NCBI RefSeq assembly: GCF_003258355.1
Contig: NZ_QKPO01000001.1
Location: forward strand, 186,001 to 250,000
Direction of reading: 5' to 3'
DNA from: Confluentibacter sediminis
GTDB lineage: Bacteria > Bacteroidota > Bacteroidia > Flavobacteriales > Flavobacteriaceae
DNA length: 64,000 bases
Below are positions 1-8,932 of this stretch, piece after piece (position 1 is the first letter of the stretch; each line of letters begins with the position of its first letter). Below the pieces are notes generated by a model. It saw only the letters and a list, made by a program, of their open reading frames with translations. It was not told the origin of the DNA and did not search any database. The translations under genes and the position numbers were made by a program.

Positions 1-198
1 CGATTTAAAGGGTTGGGTGAGATTTCACCAGATGAGTTTAAACATTTTATTGGAGAGAACATCCGTTTGGATCCTGTCATGCTCGACGATAACATGTCTA
101 TTGAGAATTTATTGGAGTTTTATATGGGTAAAAACACACCTGATAGACAAGAGTTTATTATAGATAATTTGAAAGTAGAATTGGATATTATTGAATAA
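1..198 (+). CDS. parE: DNA topoisomerase IV subunit B, C-terminal fragment
   Basis: This is the last 65 codons of a GyrB/ParE-family ATPase subunit; the frame is open from base 1 and stops at 196-198. The opening residues [13 protein letters not shown] match the conserved segment near the C-terminus of type II topoisomerase B subunits. ParE drives decatenation of daughter chromosomes together with ParC. The gene directly downstream is a ParC-type A subunit, which is why I call parE and not gyrB. The rest of the gene lies outside the window. Confidence 0.88.
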   Translation, partial: RFKGLGEISPDEFKHFIGENIRLDPVMLDDNMSIENLLEFYMGKNTPDRQEFIIDNLKVELDIIE

Positions 199-298
199 TG
201 AGTATCTAAAATTATCTACTTCGTATTTTAAGGGGTAAAAAATAAGAATTTGATATAAAATTTAGTTAAAAAAGAATTATAATATAGAAGTTTAGGCG

Positions 299-306
299 TA
301 AATTTG
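299..306 (+). promoter_or_regulatory. Bacteroidota -7 promoter box upstream of parC
   Basis: TAAATTTG matches the TAnnTTTG consensus exactly. No good TTG element is visible about 20 bases upstream. A start near 313 would give a leader that includes the hairpin at 330-347 and the small ORF before parC. Confidence 0.45.
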
Positions 307-329
307 CAGCGAAAAAGTAAAATTAATAT

Positions 330-347
330 AACCTGACGATTCAGGTT
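330..347 (+). other. perfect hairpin in the parC leader
   Basis: Arms AACCTGA (330-336) and TCAGGTT (341-347) flank a CGAT loop. No T-run follows, so it does not look like a terminator. It lies between the -7 box and the small ORF and could act in the leader RNA or as an operator. Confidence 0.45.
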
Positions 348-362
348 TAAAACGAAACAGAT

Positions 363-497
363 ATGTTATATTCAAAAGAAACTAAATTAGTAAGAAGAGA
401 GGTTTATGATTTTGTAACTGCATTTAACAGAAACATAACAAAAGTAAAAACTAAATTCTCAGGAAAGACCATGCTTACTGGGAGGCCAAAAATATAG
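363..497 (+). CDS. possible small basic protein, 44 residues
   Basis: ATG at 363, stop TAG at 495-497, nine bases before the parC start. The product begins MLYSKETKLVRREVY and is rich in Lys and Arg (about 11 of 44). It has no membrane segment and I do not recognise it. Its place between a promoter-like box and parC suggests either a real small gene or a leader peptide. No Shine-Dalgarno is visible, which is normal in this phylum. Chance occurrence cannot be excluded. Confidence 0.35.
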   Translation: MLYSKETKLVRREVYDFVTAFNRNITKVKTKFSGKTMLTGRPKI

Positions 498-506
498 TAA
501 AAATTA

Positions 507-3182
507 ATGATTGAAGACGGTAACGATTTAATTAACGAACAAGACGAACCTAAAGAAACCATTACCCGAATTACGGGAATGTATAAAGATTGGTTTTTAG
601 ATTATGCATCTTACGTTATTTTAGAACGTGCTGTCCCAGCTATAGAAGACGGTTTTAAACCTGTACAACGCCGCATCATGCATTCTATGAAAGATTTGGA
701 TGATGGGCGTTACAACAAGGTGGCCAATATTGTAGGGCATACTATGCAATACCATCCCCATGGAGATGCTAGTATTGCCGATGCTATGGTACAAATTGGT
801 CAAAAAGATTTGTTGATAGACACCCAAGGAAACTGGGGAAATATCTTAACAGGTGATAGTGCAGCAGCATCACGTTATATTGAAGCACGTTTATCAAAAT
901 TTGCTTTAGATGTTGTTTACAATCCTAAAATCACCGAATGGCAAGCATCTTATGACGGTAGGCGTAAAGAGCCTGTAAATTTACCGGTCATGTTCCCTTT
1001 GCTTCTTGCTCAAGGAGGTGAAGGTATTGCGGTGGGGCTTTCAACAAAAATATTACCCCACAATTTTATAGAACTTATTGATGCTTCCATAAAGCATTTA
1101 AGAGGAAAACGGTTTACAATATTACCGGATTTTCCGACGGCTGGAATTGCCGATTTCTCAAATTATAATGATGGTTTGCGAGGTGGTCGCGTTCGGGTCC
1201 GGGCTAAAATATCCCAGTTGGATAAATACACGCTTGTTATTACCGAAATTCCTTTTGGAACCAATACAACTACTTTAATAGACTCTATTTTAAAGGCCAA
1301 CGACAAAGGCAAAATAAAAATTAAAAAAATAGAAGACAACACGGCTGCCGATGTTGAAATTTTGGTGCATTTACCTGCAGGGATTTCACCAGATAAAACG
1401 ATTGATGCCCTGTATGCTTTTACAAGTTGCGAAACGTCTATATCGCCGTTAGGCTGTGTTATTGAAGATAATAAACCATTGTTTATTGGTGTTACCGAAA
1501 TGTTGCGTCGTTCAACCGATAACACCGTTCAGCTTTTAAAAAGTGATTTAGAAATAAAGCTGGACGAGCTAGAAGAACAATGGCATTTTGCTTCCTTGGA
1601 ACGGATTTTTATTGAAAAAAGAATTTACCGTGACATTGAGGAGGAAGAGACCTGGGAAGGTGTTATTCGTGCCATCGACAAAGGACTTCAGCCACATATA
1701 AAACATTTAAAACGTGCCATAACCGAAGAGGACATTGTACGTTTAACAGAAATTAGAATCAAACGTATTTCTAAATTTGATATTGACAAAGCACAACAGA
1801 AAATTGAGGCTTTAGAAGATCAAATCGCAGAAATTAAACATCATTTAGCCAATCTTATTGAATACGCTGTAACTTATTTTACAAGACTTAAAAAAGATTA
1901 TGGAGAAGGTCGTGAACGTAAAACAGAAATTAGAGCATTTGATGATGTAGATGCGACTAAAGTTGTTATTCGTAACACGAAATTATATGTCAATAGGGCA
2001 GAAGGTTTTGTGGGAATGTCGCTTAAAAAAGACGAATATGTATGCGATTGTAGCGATATAGACGATATTATTGTATTTACAGGCGAAGGTAAAATGATGG
2101 TAACAAAAGTAGATGCTAAAACTTTTGTAGGTAAAGACATTATTCACGTCGATGTTTTTAATAAAAAGGACAACAGAACCATTTATAACATGATTTATAG
2201 AGATGGCAAAGGTGGTCCCTCTTATATAAAACGTTTTGCAGTAACAGGCATAACCAGAGACAAAGAATACGATTTAACCAACGGTAATAAATTATCGACT
2301 GTTTTATATTTTTCAGCTAATCATAATGGTGAAGCAGAGGTTATTACCATTTTGTTGCGTCAAGCAGGCAGTATAAAAAAATTAAAGTGGGATATTGATT
2401 TTTCAGATATTCTTATTAAAGGAAGGGGCTCAAAAGGTAATTTGGTAACTAAGTATCCTATTAAGAAAGTGGAACTTAAAGAGAAAGGATTATCGACTTT
2501 AAAACCTAGGAAAATTTGGTTTGATGATGCTGTGCAACGTTTAAATGTAGATGGTAGAGGTGAGTTGATTGGAGAGTTTAGAGGAGAAGACCGCATTCTT
2601 ATTATCAATCAGTCAGGTGTTGTTAAAACCATTATTCCTGAAATTACGGCACATTTTGATGACGACATGATCGTTCTGGAAAAATGGATTCCTAAAAAAC
2701 CAATTTCCGCTATTTATTATGATGGAGAAAAAGAACGCTATTATGTAAAGCGTTTTTTAATTGAAAATGAAAATAAAGAAGAGGTTTTTATTTCAGACCA
2801 CGACAAGTCACAATTAGAAATTGTTTCTACAGATTGTCGACCTATGGCAGAAGTTATTTATGCCAAACAAAAAGGTAAAGATCCAAAAGATAACGAAATT
2901 GTAAATCTTGAAGATTTTATTGCCATAAAAGGCATTAAAGCTATTGGAAATCAGCTTACCACTGAAAAAATAAAACAAATTAATTTATTAGAACCTTTAG
3001 CATACGAAGCTCCAGAAGAAGTACATGCCGATGAAATTGAAGTTGTTGATGAAGAAACCTTTACTGACGACGACAATATTTCAACCGAAATAACATCTAA
3101 GAATAGTGATGTTCCAACCAAAAAAGAGGATGACGAAGATGATTTTAAAGTTGGAGGAGAAGGTCAAATCACATTGTTTTAA
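507..3182 (+). CDS. parC: DNA topoisomerase IV subunit A
   Basis: An 891-residue GyrA/ParC-family subunit that cuts and religates DNA, working with ParE to decatenate chromosomes. The catalytic tyrosine is Y124 in AASRYIEARLS. The quinolone-resistance region reads HPHGDASIADAM (residues 83-94), so the usual Ser80 (E. coli ParC) position is Ala88 and Glu84 is Asp92. A coiled-coil tower segment follows around residues 400-460. The C-terminal region is a divergent beta-pinwheel with an acidic, disordered tail. ATG at 507 begins just after the small ORF's stop. parE immediately upstream supports ParC over GyrA. Confidence 0.93.
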   Translation: MIEDGNDLINEQDEPKETITRITGMYKDWFLDYASYVILERAVPAIEDGFKPVQRRIMHSMKDLDDGRYNKVANIVGHTMQYHPHGDASIADAMVQIGQKDLLIDTQGNWGNILTGDSAAASRYIEARLSKFALDVVYNPKITEWQASYDGRRKEPVNLPVMFPLLLAQGGEGIAVGLSTKILPHNFIELIDASIKHLRGKRFTILPDFPTAGIADFSNYNDGLRGGRVRVRAKISQLDKYTLVITEIPFGTNTTTLIDSILKANDKGKIKIKKIEDNTAADVEILVHLPAGISPDKTIDALYAFTSCETSISPLGCVIEDNKPLFIGVTEMLRRSTDNTVQLLKSDLEIKLDELEEQWHFASLERIFIEKRIYRDIEEEETWEGVIRAIDKGLQPHIKHLKRAITEEDIVRLTEIRIKRISKFDIDKAQQKIEALEDQIAEIKHHLANLIEYAVTYFTRLKKDYGEGRERKTEIRAFDDVDATKVVIRNTKLYVNRAEGFVGMSLKKDEYVCDCSDIDDIIVFTGEGKMMVTKVDAKTFVGKDIIHVDVFNKKDNRTIYNMIYRDGKGGPSYIKRFAVTGITRDKEYDLTNGNKLSTVLYFSANHNGEAEVITILLRQAGSIKKLKWDIDFSDILIKGRGSKGNLVTKYPIKKVELKEKGLSTLKPRKIWFDDAVQRLNVDGRGELIGEFRGEDRILIINQSGVVKTIIPEITAHFDDDMIVLEKWIPKKPISAIYYDGEKERYYVKRFLIENENKEEVFISDHDKSQLEIVSTDCRPMAEVIYAKQKGKDPKDNEIVNLEDFIAIKGIKAIGNQLTTEKIKQINLLEPLAYEAPEEVHADEIEVVDEETFTDDDNISTEITSKNSDVPTKKEDDEDDFKVGGEGQITLF

Positions 3183-3199
3183 TAGCTTTTAAAGCTATT
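3181..3199. terminator. bidirectional hairpin overlapping two stop codons
   Basis: AATAGCTTT (3181-3189), one T, AAAGCTATT (3191-3199) form a perfect 9-bp stem lying over the stop codons of parC (plus) and the PorP/SprF-SPOR gene (minus). The convergent genes are only 15 bases apart. No long T-run follows, so termination may be weak. Confidence 0.5.
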
Positions 3200-4499
3200 A
3201 TTCAATAGAAAGTACCCATGTTTTTTCTAGGCCTTTTTGCTTCTGGATTTCTTTAATTCTCTCTAATGCAACGTTTCTATCTGTATATCTATCAACATAT
3301 ACATAATTGAAATCATCTGTGGCATTCTTTTTACCAATTCTGGCATAATAGCCTTTACGTTTTAGCCTTTCAACTTCTTTGGTTGCATTTTCTAATACTT
3401 TAAAACTACCCAATACAATATAATTTCCTGGTTTTAAATGATTGTCTAAGGTGTCTTCTGGATCATCTTGACTCATTGGTTTGATAAGGTCTGTCTTAGC
3501 AACGACTACACTGTCATCATGTAATTCTTCTTTAATGTCTTCAACTTTTTCTTCATCCAAATGATTTTCTGTTACTACAGGTTCAACGGCTTCGGTTTTC
3601 TTCTTTTTAATACTTTGAATTTTGGTGTTTTTTTTCTTCACATTCGCTAACCATTCAGGGGCATCAGTTTCTTTAGAGCCTAAATTAACTGAAAGGCCTA
3701 ATGCATGTACATCATTAAAATTTTGTGCACCCATCGACTTTTCAAAAGAATAACTTAATTTAATTCTTTTGAATATTCTGGCACTTAATTCCGGATTTAT
3801 GGAATAATCATTTTTATATGAAATAGCCATCTCAACCTTACCTTTATAGTTAAACATAGCAATACCTTCAACAAAAGATAAATCGTCATAGGAATTATAT
3901 CTTACTGTAGGTGTTAATCGAAGATTATCTGAAAGGGTTATATGATAAGATGCATAGATGGAATAGCCATCTGTTGTTGTGGGGATTTGCGTGTTATTGT
4001 TTATTAATGACTCGTTTTGAAGCTGGTAGCGATTCAAAAATCCTCCAATAGTAAGGTTGAAATTGGTGTAATGCCCAGCTAAACGATATGATGTCGTAAT
4101 GTTATTTTCTATTGCAGAGCCAACTTGATTAGACTTGTCAGGACCTATAGAAAAACCTAGGTTAAAAAAATGAAACTCGCTTCCTAATCCCAATCGTACG
4201 CGGCTAGAAAAAAGAATATGGGAATAACGATAAGAATCAAAGCTATGTCTAGAATAATCTACACCAAACGCAATATTATCAAAAAAGGATAATTGAGCCG
4301 CTAAGTATTGGGAGGTTTGAGCGATATCTGAATCTGATACTTGTAGTAATCCGGTCATATTATATTCGCCATTACTTGATATGTAAGAGGGGTCTTCAAG
4401 AAAACGGTATAACTGATTTTGCCCAGGAAAAACAATACGTTGACCGAACATAGATAGCGTAAATAATATAAATACTGTTGTGCTAATGACTATTTTCAT
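3198..4499 (-). CDS. PorP/SprF family membrane protein with C-terminal SPOR domain
   Basis: A 433-residue protein with a signal peptide (about 1-19, ending FGQ). A PorP/SprF-type outer-membrane beta-barrel spans roughly residues 20-275, with the typical opening QNQLYRFLEDPSYISSNGEY. A charged Lys/Glu-rich linker (about 285-350) leads to a SPOR-like domain (about 355-433, starting PGNYIVLGSF). PorP/SprF proteins work with the type IX secretion system and gliding adhesins. SPOR domains bind denuded peptidoglycan. The fusion suggests an outer-membrane protein anchored to septal or remodelled cell wall. No adhesin gene precedes it, unlike most sprF pairs. Substrate unknown. Confidence 0.75.
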   Translation of the reverse strand: MKIVISTTVFILFTLSMFGQRIVFPGQNQLYRFLEDPSYISSNGEYNMTGLLQVSDSDIAQTSQYLAAQLSFFDNIAFGVDYSRHSFDSYRYSHILFSSRVRLGLGSEFHFFNLGFSIGPDKSNQVGSAIENNITTSYRLAGHYTNFNLTIGGFLNRYQLQNESLINNNTQIPTTTDGYSIYASYHITLSDNLRLTPTVRYNSYDDLSFVEGIAMFNYKGKVEMAISYKNDYSINPELSARIFKRIKLSYSFEKSMGAQNFNDVHALGLSVNLGSKETDAPEWLANVKKKNTKIQSIKKKKTEAVEPVVTENHLDEEKVEDIKEELHDDSVVVAKTDLIKPMSQDDPEDTLDNHLKPGNYIVLGSFKVLENATKEVERLKRKGYYARIGKKNATDDFNYVYVDRYTDRNVALERIKEIQKQKGLEKTWVLSIE

Positions 4500-4577
4500 A
4501 GGTTGTTGCTTCTATTGCTTTTTTAATATGTTATGATAATTAATAATCAGCTTATAATAAGTACTTTATGTGATATT

Positions 4578-4585
4578 CAAAACTA
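4578..4585 (-). promoter_or_regulatory. -7 promoter box for the PorP/SprF-SPOR gene
   Basis: Read on the minus strand this is TAGTTTTG, an exact TAnnTTTG match, about 80 bases upstream of the start codon. No convincing TTG element lies 20 bases further upstream. It sits in the 251-base gap that separates this gene from the lgt/gldI run. Confidence 0.4.
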
Positions 4586-4750
4586 ATAAGTTTTACATGA
4601 ATAACGATTAAATGCGTATATATTCGATAAAATGTTTTAAAAATTAACATTTATAACCTTGATTCTAATTATATATGGAAAAAATACAGGTATTTAAGTG
4701 AATGCAAGTGTTTTAAACTAAAGTCTTTGTATTAAAGCGATAGGGTCATC

Positions 4751-5239
4751 TTATTTATAGAAAATACTATCACCTTCCTTAAGTTGCCAAGTATCTACCA
4801 ACCCAGCATTAACTTCTAAAACATATTTAGCAGGAACATTTGATGGTAAAGAGGTTTCATCAAAAGGCTTTGCATTTTTTTGATAGCTCACAATTTTCTT
4901 GTCGGCATCTAAATAGATAATATCTAAAGGAATTTGTGTGTTTTTCATATAGAAATAGCGCTCAGTAACATCATCAAAAACAAATAACATACCTTGATTT
5001 GTTTTCATGGAGTTTCTGTACATTAACCCCGTTTGAATATCGTAATCTGTATCGGCGATTTCAATGTCGAGTTTAATTTTAGTGGAATCTGTAGTAATTT
5101 TGAATATCGTAAGTTCGCCTTCCTTATTGAAAGTAACTTCTGTTTGCTTAACAGATTTTTTCTCTTCTTTGCAAGATGACGTGCTTAGGAATAGCACTCC
5201 CAAGCCTAAATAAATAACAATATATTTTTTTAACCACAT
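4751..5239 (-). CDS. DUF192 family lipoprotein
   Basis: A 162-residue exported protein with a lipobox STSSC (lipidated Cys23). The conserved DUF192 core follows: IADTDYDIQTGLMYRNSM, then GMLFVFDD and YFYMKNTQIPLDIIYLD. The family is widespread and has a small beta-barrel-like fold, but its biochemical role is not established. It is the last gene of a five-gene minus-strand run and starts 2 bases after lgt ends, fitting since lgt makes the lipid anchor it needs. Confidence 0.85.
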   Translation of the reverse strand: MWLKKYIVIYLGLGVLFLSTSSCKEEKKSVKQTEVTFNKEGELTIFKITTDSTKIKLDIEIADTDYDIQTGLMYRNSMKTNQGMLFVFDDVTERYFYMKNTQIPLDIIYLDADKKIVSYQKNAKPFDETSLPSNVPAKYVLEVNAGLVDTWQLKEGDSIFYK

Positions 5240-5241
5240 AT

Positions 5242-6171
5242 CTATGCTACTGGAACTTTTGGTTTATAAACAAACATGAAATAAAGACCAATTATAATGA
5301 AAGGGATGCTTAACCATTGGCCGGTGTTCAATCCAAACCAATTGATATATTCATCACCTTGAGGTTCTTTAACAAACTCTACAAAGAAGCGAATGGTCCA
5401 AAGTAAAATTAAAAATAAACCAAATAAAAATCCAGTTTGGTCTCTTTTTGAGGTTTTGGAGTATACAAACCATAATATTAAAAACACAAAAATATAGCAG
5501 AATGATTCATATAATTGAGCGGGATGTCTATATGGAACGGCCTCTAACAAACTAGCAAATTGTGGGTTTTCCGTAATGGCATTATAAGCTTTTTGGATGT
5601 CATTGATTCCTGTTAATTTAACGATTTCGTATTTATTATAATAATCTTGAATAAAACGAACACCGAGGTCTGAATCAGTTACTTTACCTATGATCTCAGA
5701 ATTAATAAAATTTCCGATTCTAATAAAAACAGCACCAGATGCCACCGAAATGACAACTCTGTCTAATATCCAAAGCAAGGATTTGTATTTATATTTTCTT
5801 CGGTATAAATACATGCCAATAATAATGCCTATAGCAGCACCATGGCTTGCTAGTCCTTGAAAACCAGTAAATTCAATACCGTTTTTGAAACTGAATGGCA
5901 AGAAAATACTAAAAAAATCTTCTGAAATAAGTTCTGATTGGTAAAACAACACATGGCCTAAACGCGCCCCAATCATAGTTGCTAAAACAGTGTATATAAA
6001 AAGCGGGTCTAAATAGTCTAAGTTTATATTTTCTTTGGTGAAAATACGCTTCATAATGTACCAACCTAAAATGAAAGCGACAACCCACATAAGGCTGTAA
6101 AAGTGTAGATTAAAGTTGCCTACAATGTTAATAGACGATATCGGATTCCAATCAAATTTTAATAAATACAT
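5242..6171 (-). CDS. lgt: prolipoprotein diacylglyceryl transferase
   Basis: A 309-residue integral membrane enzyme that moves diacylglycerol from phosphatidylglycerol to the lipobox cysteine of prolipoproteins, the first step of lipoprotein maturation. It has about seven hydrophobic segments, the Lgt signature around RIGNFINSEIIGK, and HPAQLYES near the C-terminal third. Length is slightly above the E. coli protein (about 290). It starts 6 bases downstream of the cyclophilin-FKBP gene. Three of its operon neighbours are themselves lipoproteins. Confidence 0.95.
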   Translation of the reverse strand: MYLLKFDWNPISSINIVGNFNLHFYSLMWVVAFILGWYIMKRIFTKENINLDYLDPLFIYTVLATMIGARLGHVLFYQSELISEDFFSIFLPFSFKNGIEFTGFQGLASHGAAIGIIIGMYLYRRKYKYKSLLWILDRVVISVASGAVFIRIGNFINSEIIGKVTDSDLGVRFIQDYYNKYEIVKLTGINDIQKAYNAITENPQFASLLEAVPYRHPAQLYESFCYIFVFLILWFVYSKTSKRDQTGFLFGLFLILLWTIRFFVEFVKEPQGDEYINWFGLNTGQWLSIPFIIIGLYFMFVYKPKVPVA

Positions 6172-6177
6172 AGATTC

Positions 6178-7302
6178 TTATTTCAAAATTTCTAAAATTT
6201 CAACTTCAAAAATAATATTGGTTTTTGGAGGAACATCTCTATTTCCACTGTCACCATAAGCTAAATGATAAGGGATAAACAAAGTCGCTTTGTCACCCAC
6301 ATGTAATTGTTTGATGCCTTCTTTTAATCCTGGAATCAGTTTCGCATCCGGACCAATTTCAGCAATAATAGGTTTGTAACCATTGGCTGCTTTTTGACGT
6401 TGGTTAACCGCATCAAGTGCTTCTGCGGTTTCTATTTTACTAGTTCCAAGAAGTTTGCCATCTTCAAAATAAACACTATAATTCATTAAAATTTTATCAG
6501 TGTCCTTGAATGCTTCTTCAGTACCTTTTTCTGTTATGATATACTGTAAGCCAGAAGGTAAAATTATCGCTTTTTCTTTTTGTTTTTGAAATTTATCGTT
6601 TGTGGCTTTTAAAATCAGCTTCTCTTTTTCAGCTTTCTCTTTAGCTAAACGTTCAATTTCAGCAAAATGGTTTTTAAAAATTTTTGGAGCATCAAAAGAT
6701 TTAGCGTCTTTACCTTTTCTTATAATATTCAATTCTTTTAGAACAACATCGTCTAAAGGTTTATCGTTAGCATCTGTCTTCACATTTGAAATAGAATCTA
6801 AAACATCTAAACCTAAAAGAAGTTCCCCAAATACAGTATGCACATTATCTAAATACGGCGTGGCATTTTCGGTTATAAAAAATTGACTGCCATTACTGTT
6901 AATACCTGAATTGGCCATAGATAACATTCCCGGTTTATTGTGTTTTAAATCTGCATAAAATTCATCATTAAACCTATAGCCAGGATTACCCAATCCAGTA
7001 CCTAGGGGATCACCACCTTGAATCATGAAATTATTCTTAATACGATGGAAAATAGTACCATTATAGAATTTTTTATCTTTATACTCTTTATCAACCATGG
7101 TGTTAGTTCCTTCGGCAAGGGATACAAAATTGGCCACGGTTATGGGAGTTTTATCATAAAACAATTTAGCAACCATGGTGCCTTTTGTAGTCACAAACTC
7201 AGCATAAATACCATCTTCTAAATCAGGATACTGAGCTTTACACGATGAAAAACTCAGGATAAATATTAAAGATAAACTGATAACCTGTTTAAAGACTTTC
7301 AT
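6178..7302 (-). CDS. cyclophilin-FKBP dual peptidyl-prolyl isomerase lipoprotein
   Basis: A 374-residue lipoprotein (lipobox SFSSC, Cys21) with two unrelated proline isomerase domains in one chain. A cyclophilin domain occupies about residues 30-195 (NGTIFHRIKNNFMIQGGDP, SQFFIT, HTVFGELLLG). After a charged Lys/Glu helix (about 215-245) comes an FKBP domain (about 250-374, ending GDSGNRDVPPKTNIIFEVEILEI). It should assist folding of exported proteins in the periplasm. Cyclophilin-FKBP chimeras are known from a few bacteria and protists, including Flavobacterium. It lies 3 bases downstream of gldI, itself an FKBP lipoprotein. Confidence 0.9.
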   Translation of the reverse strand: MKVFKQVISLSLIFILSFSSCKAQYPDLEDGIYAEFVTTKGTMVAKLFYDKTPITVANFVSLAEGTNTMVDKEYKDKKFYNGTIFHRIKNNFMIQGGDPLGTGLGNPGYRFNDEFYADLKHNKPGMLSMANSGINSNGSQFFITENATPYLDNVHTVFGELLLGLDVLDSISNVKTDANDKPLDDVVLKELNIIRKGKDAKSFDAPKIFKNHFAEIERLAKEKAEKEKLILKATNDKFQKQKEKAIILPSGLQYIITEKGTEEAFKDTDKILMNYSVYFEDGKLLGTSKIETAEALDAVNQRQKAANGYKPIIAEIGPDAKLIPGLKEGIKQLHVGDKATLFIPYHLAYGDSGNRDVPPKTNIIFEVEILEILK

Positions 7303-7305
7303 AAA

Positions 7306-7851
7306 TTAATGGGATTGATTTTCACTAATTGAATGAACAGTAACTTTGCATATTAAAGGGATATTGGTTCCAATTTTATTTTCATCACCATAATAGCCAT
7401 AGGCTTTTTGAGATGGAAACAGAAAGGTAACGGTTTCTCCTGTTTTCATAAGTTTTAACCCTTCCCTAAGTCCGGTAAATAATTCTTCACGGTCCATGGC
7501 ATAGGTCTTCTTTTTAATATCATCTTTGGAATAGATTACAGAACCATTTAAGGTTTTAACATCGTAATCATATTTAATAATATCACCAAACTCTGGTGTT
7601 TTTAGCGAATCAATATCAACTTTCGTATTGTAATAGTACCAAAAACCACTTTTAGAAGCAATGTAATCTTTCTTTTCTTTTGCCATTAATTTTTTAATGG
7701 TGGCTTGTTCTTTAGCGTTTAACTTTTTATTTCTTTCCACAGAAGCATCAATAAACGAGCCTGTTTTTACAGAAACAGGTCTTCTGGCTTCTGGTGTTTT
7801 ACAGCTAATAATAGCCAAAAACAGTAGGGTTAGGGTTAGAAATTTATTCAT
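7306..7851 (-). CDS. gldI: gliding motility-associated FKBP-type isomerase GldI
   Basis: A 181-residue lipoprotein (lipobox AIISC, Cys17) with one FKBP domain in the C-terminal half (GDIIKYDYDVKTLNGSVIYS ... FTGLREGLKLMKTGETVTFLFPS). In Flavobacterium johnsoniae GldI is needed for gliding and is thought to fold components of the gliding/type IX secretion machinery in the periplasm. Its start overlaps the end of the DHH phosphoesterase gene by 8 bases, indicating translational coupling. Confidence 0.88.
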   Translation of the reverse strand: MNKFLTLTLLFLAIISCKTPEARRPVSVKTGSFIDASVERNKKLNAKEQATIKKLMAKEKKDYIASKSGFWYYYNTKVDIDSLKTPEFGDIIKYDYDVKTLNGSVIYSKDDIKKKTYAMDREELFTGLREGLKLMKTGETVTFLFPSQKAYGYYGDENKIGTNIPLICKVTVHSISENQSH

Positions 7852-8863
7852 TATTTAGGGCTTTATTATAATCAGGCAATATACTAATAAATTTTCCAAC
7901 AGTATCTTTTAAAGATAAATGGCTTTTGCCACCCGCTGCATTTGTATGACCGCCTCCTTCAAAATGAGATCTGGAAAACTCATTAACAGAAAAATGTCCT
8001 TTAGAGCGTAATGATATTTTGATAATACCTTCTTGCTTGTCTTCTATAAAAATAGCGGCTAGTACAATGTTTTTCAATGACAGGCCGTAATTAACAATCC
8101 CTTCAGTATCTCCTTTTTTATAATTATATGTATTCAATTCTTCTTGAGATAAGGTGATATAAGCTGTTCGGGATTCTGGTATTGTCTTTAAATTACTAAG
8201 TGCACAACCCAAAAGCTGAAGTTTTTCATAAGTATTGGTGTCATAAACATCGTTATGAATTTGCGAATTGTTGGCACCCTTATCAATGAGGTTGGCCACT
8301 ATGCGATGGGTATTACTTGTTGTACAGGAAAACCTAAATGAGCCAGTATCTGTCATAATACCAACATATAAACAGGTAGCAATATCTGTATCAACCTTGT
8401 GGATATCTCCCAACATATCTATAAAATGATATACCATTTCACAAGTAGAACTCATGCTAACATCGGAAAACATATAAGCAGCATAGTCATCTGGTGCTTG
8501 ATGATGGTCTATCATGATTTTAATGGCTTTACTTTCGCCCAAAACAGTTTCCATATTACCGGCTCTATGCAGTGCATTAAAATCTAAAGTAAAAATAATG
8601 TCGGCATTTTGTATTAAAACATTGGATTCTTTAGTTTGATAATCGTGTTTTAAAACAGTATTTTCACTTGGTAGCCATTTTAAAAAATCCGGATAATCGT
8701 TAGGTGTAATGACAGTAACTTTATGATTGAATTTTTTAAGATAATTATATAAACCAAGTGTAGAACCCACGGCATCACCATCTGGGTTTTTATGTGGAAC
8801 AATAACAATTTTTTTTGGAGAGCCTAATAATTGTTTAATATCGTTAATGTCTTGCTGTGTCAT
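7844..8863 (-). CDS. DHH family phosphoesterase (NrnA-like)
   Basis: A 339-residue cytoplasmic DHH/DHHA1 phosphoesterase, likely an oligoribonuclease and/or pAp phosphatase. Metal-binding motifs are visible in order: HKNPDGDAVGST (H24, D28, D30), FTLDFNA, the DHH motif in MIDHHQAPDD, and the DHHA1 substrate loop FEGGGHTNAAGG. Length is typical of NrnA. It is the first gene of the run to gldI, the cyclophilin-FKBP gene, lgt and DUF192, and is divergent from ndk. Confidence 0.87.
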   Translation of the reverse strand: MTQQDINDIKQLLGSPKKIVIVPHKNPDGDAVGSTLGLYNYLKKFNHKVTVITPNDYPDFLKWLPSENTVLKHDYQTKESNVLIQNADIIFTLDFNALHRAGNMETVLGESKAIKIMIDHHQAPDDYAAYMFSDVSMSSTCEMVYHFIDMLGDIHKVDTDIATCLYVGIMTDTGSFRFSCTTSNTHRIVANLIDKGANNSQIHNDVYDTNTYEKLQLLGCALSNLKTIPESRTAYITLSQEELNTYNYKKGDTEGIVNYGLSLKNIVLAAIFIEDKQEGIIKISLRSKGHFSVNEFSRSHFEGGGHTNAAGGKSHLSLKDTVGKFISILPDYNKALNNE

Positions 8864-8932
8864 AGGAAGCGAATATACAATTTTTTTAAAATTGGAAAGG
8901 CTTGTTTTATTAAGAAATATGTTACTTTTGCA

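Larger units (their letters stand above)
199..506. other. parE-parC intergenic region
   Basis: This 308-base gap is larger than expected inside a parE-parC pair. It holds a -7 box (TAAATTTG, 299-306), a perfect hairpin (330-347) and a possible 44-codon ORF (363-497), listed separately. The rest is AT-rich sequence with no feature I can name. Confidence 0.6.
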
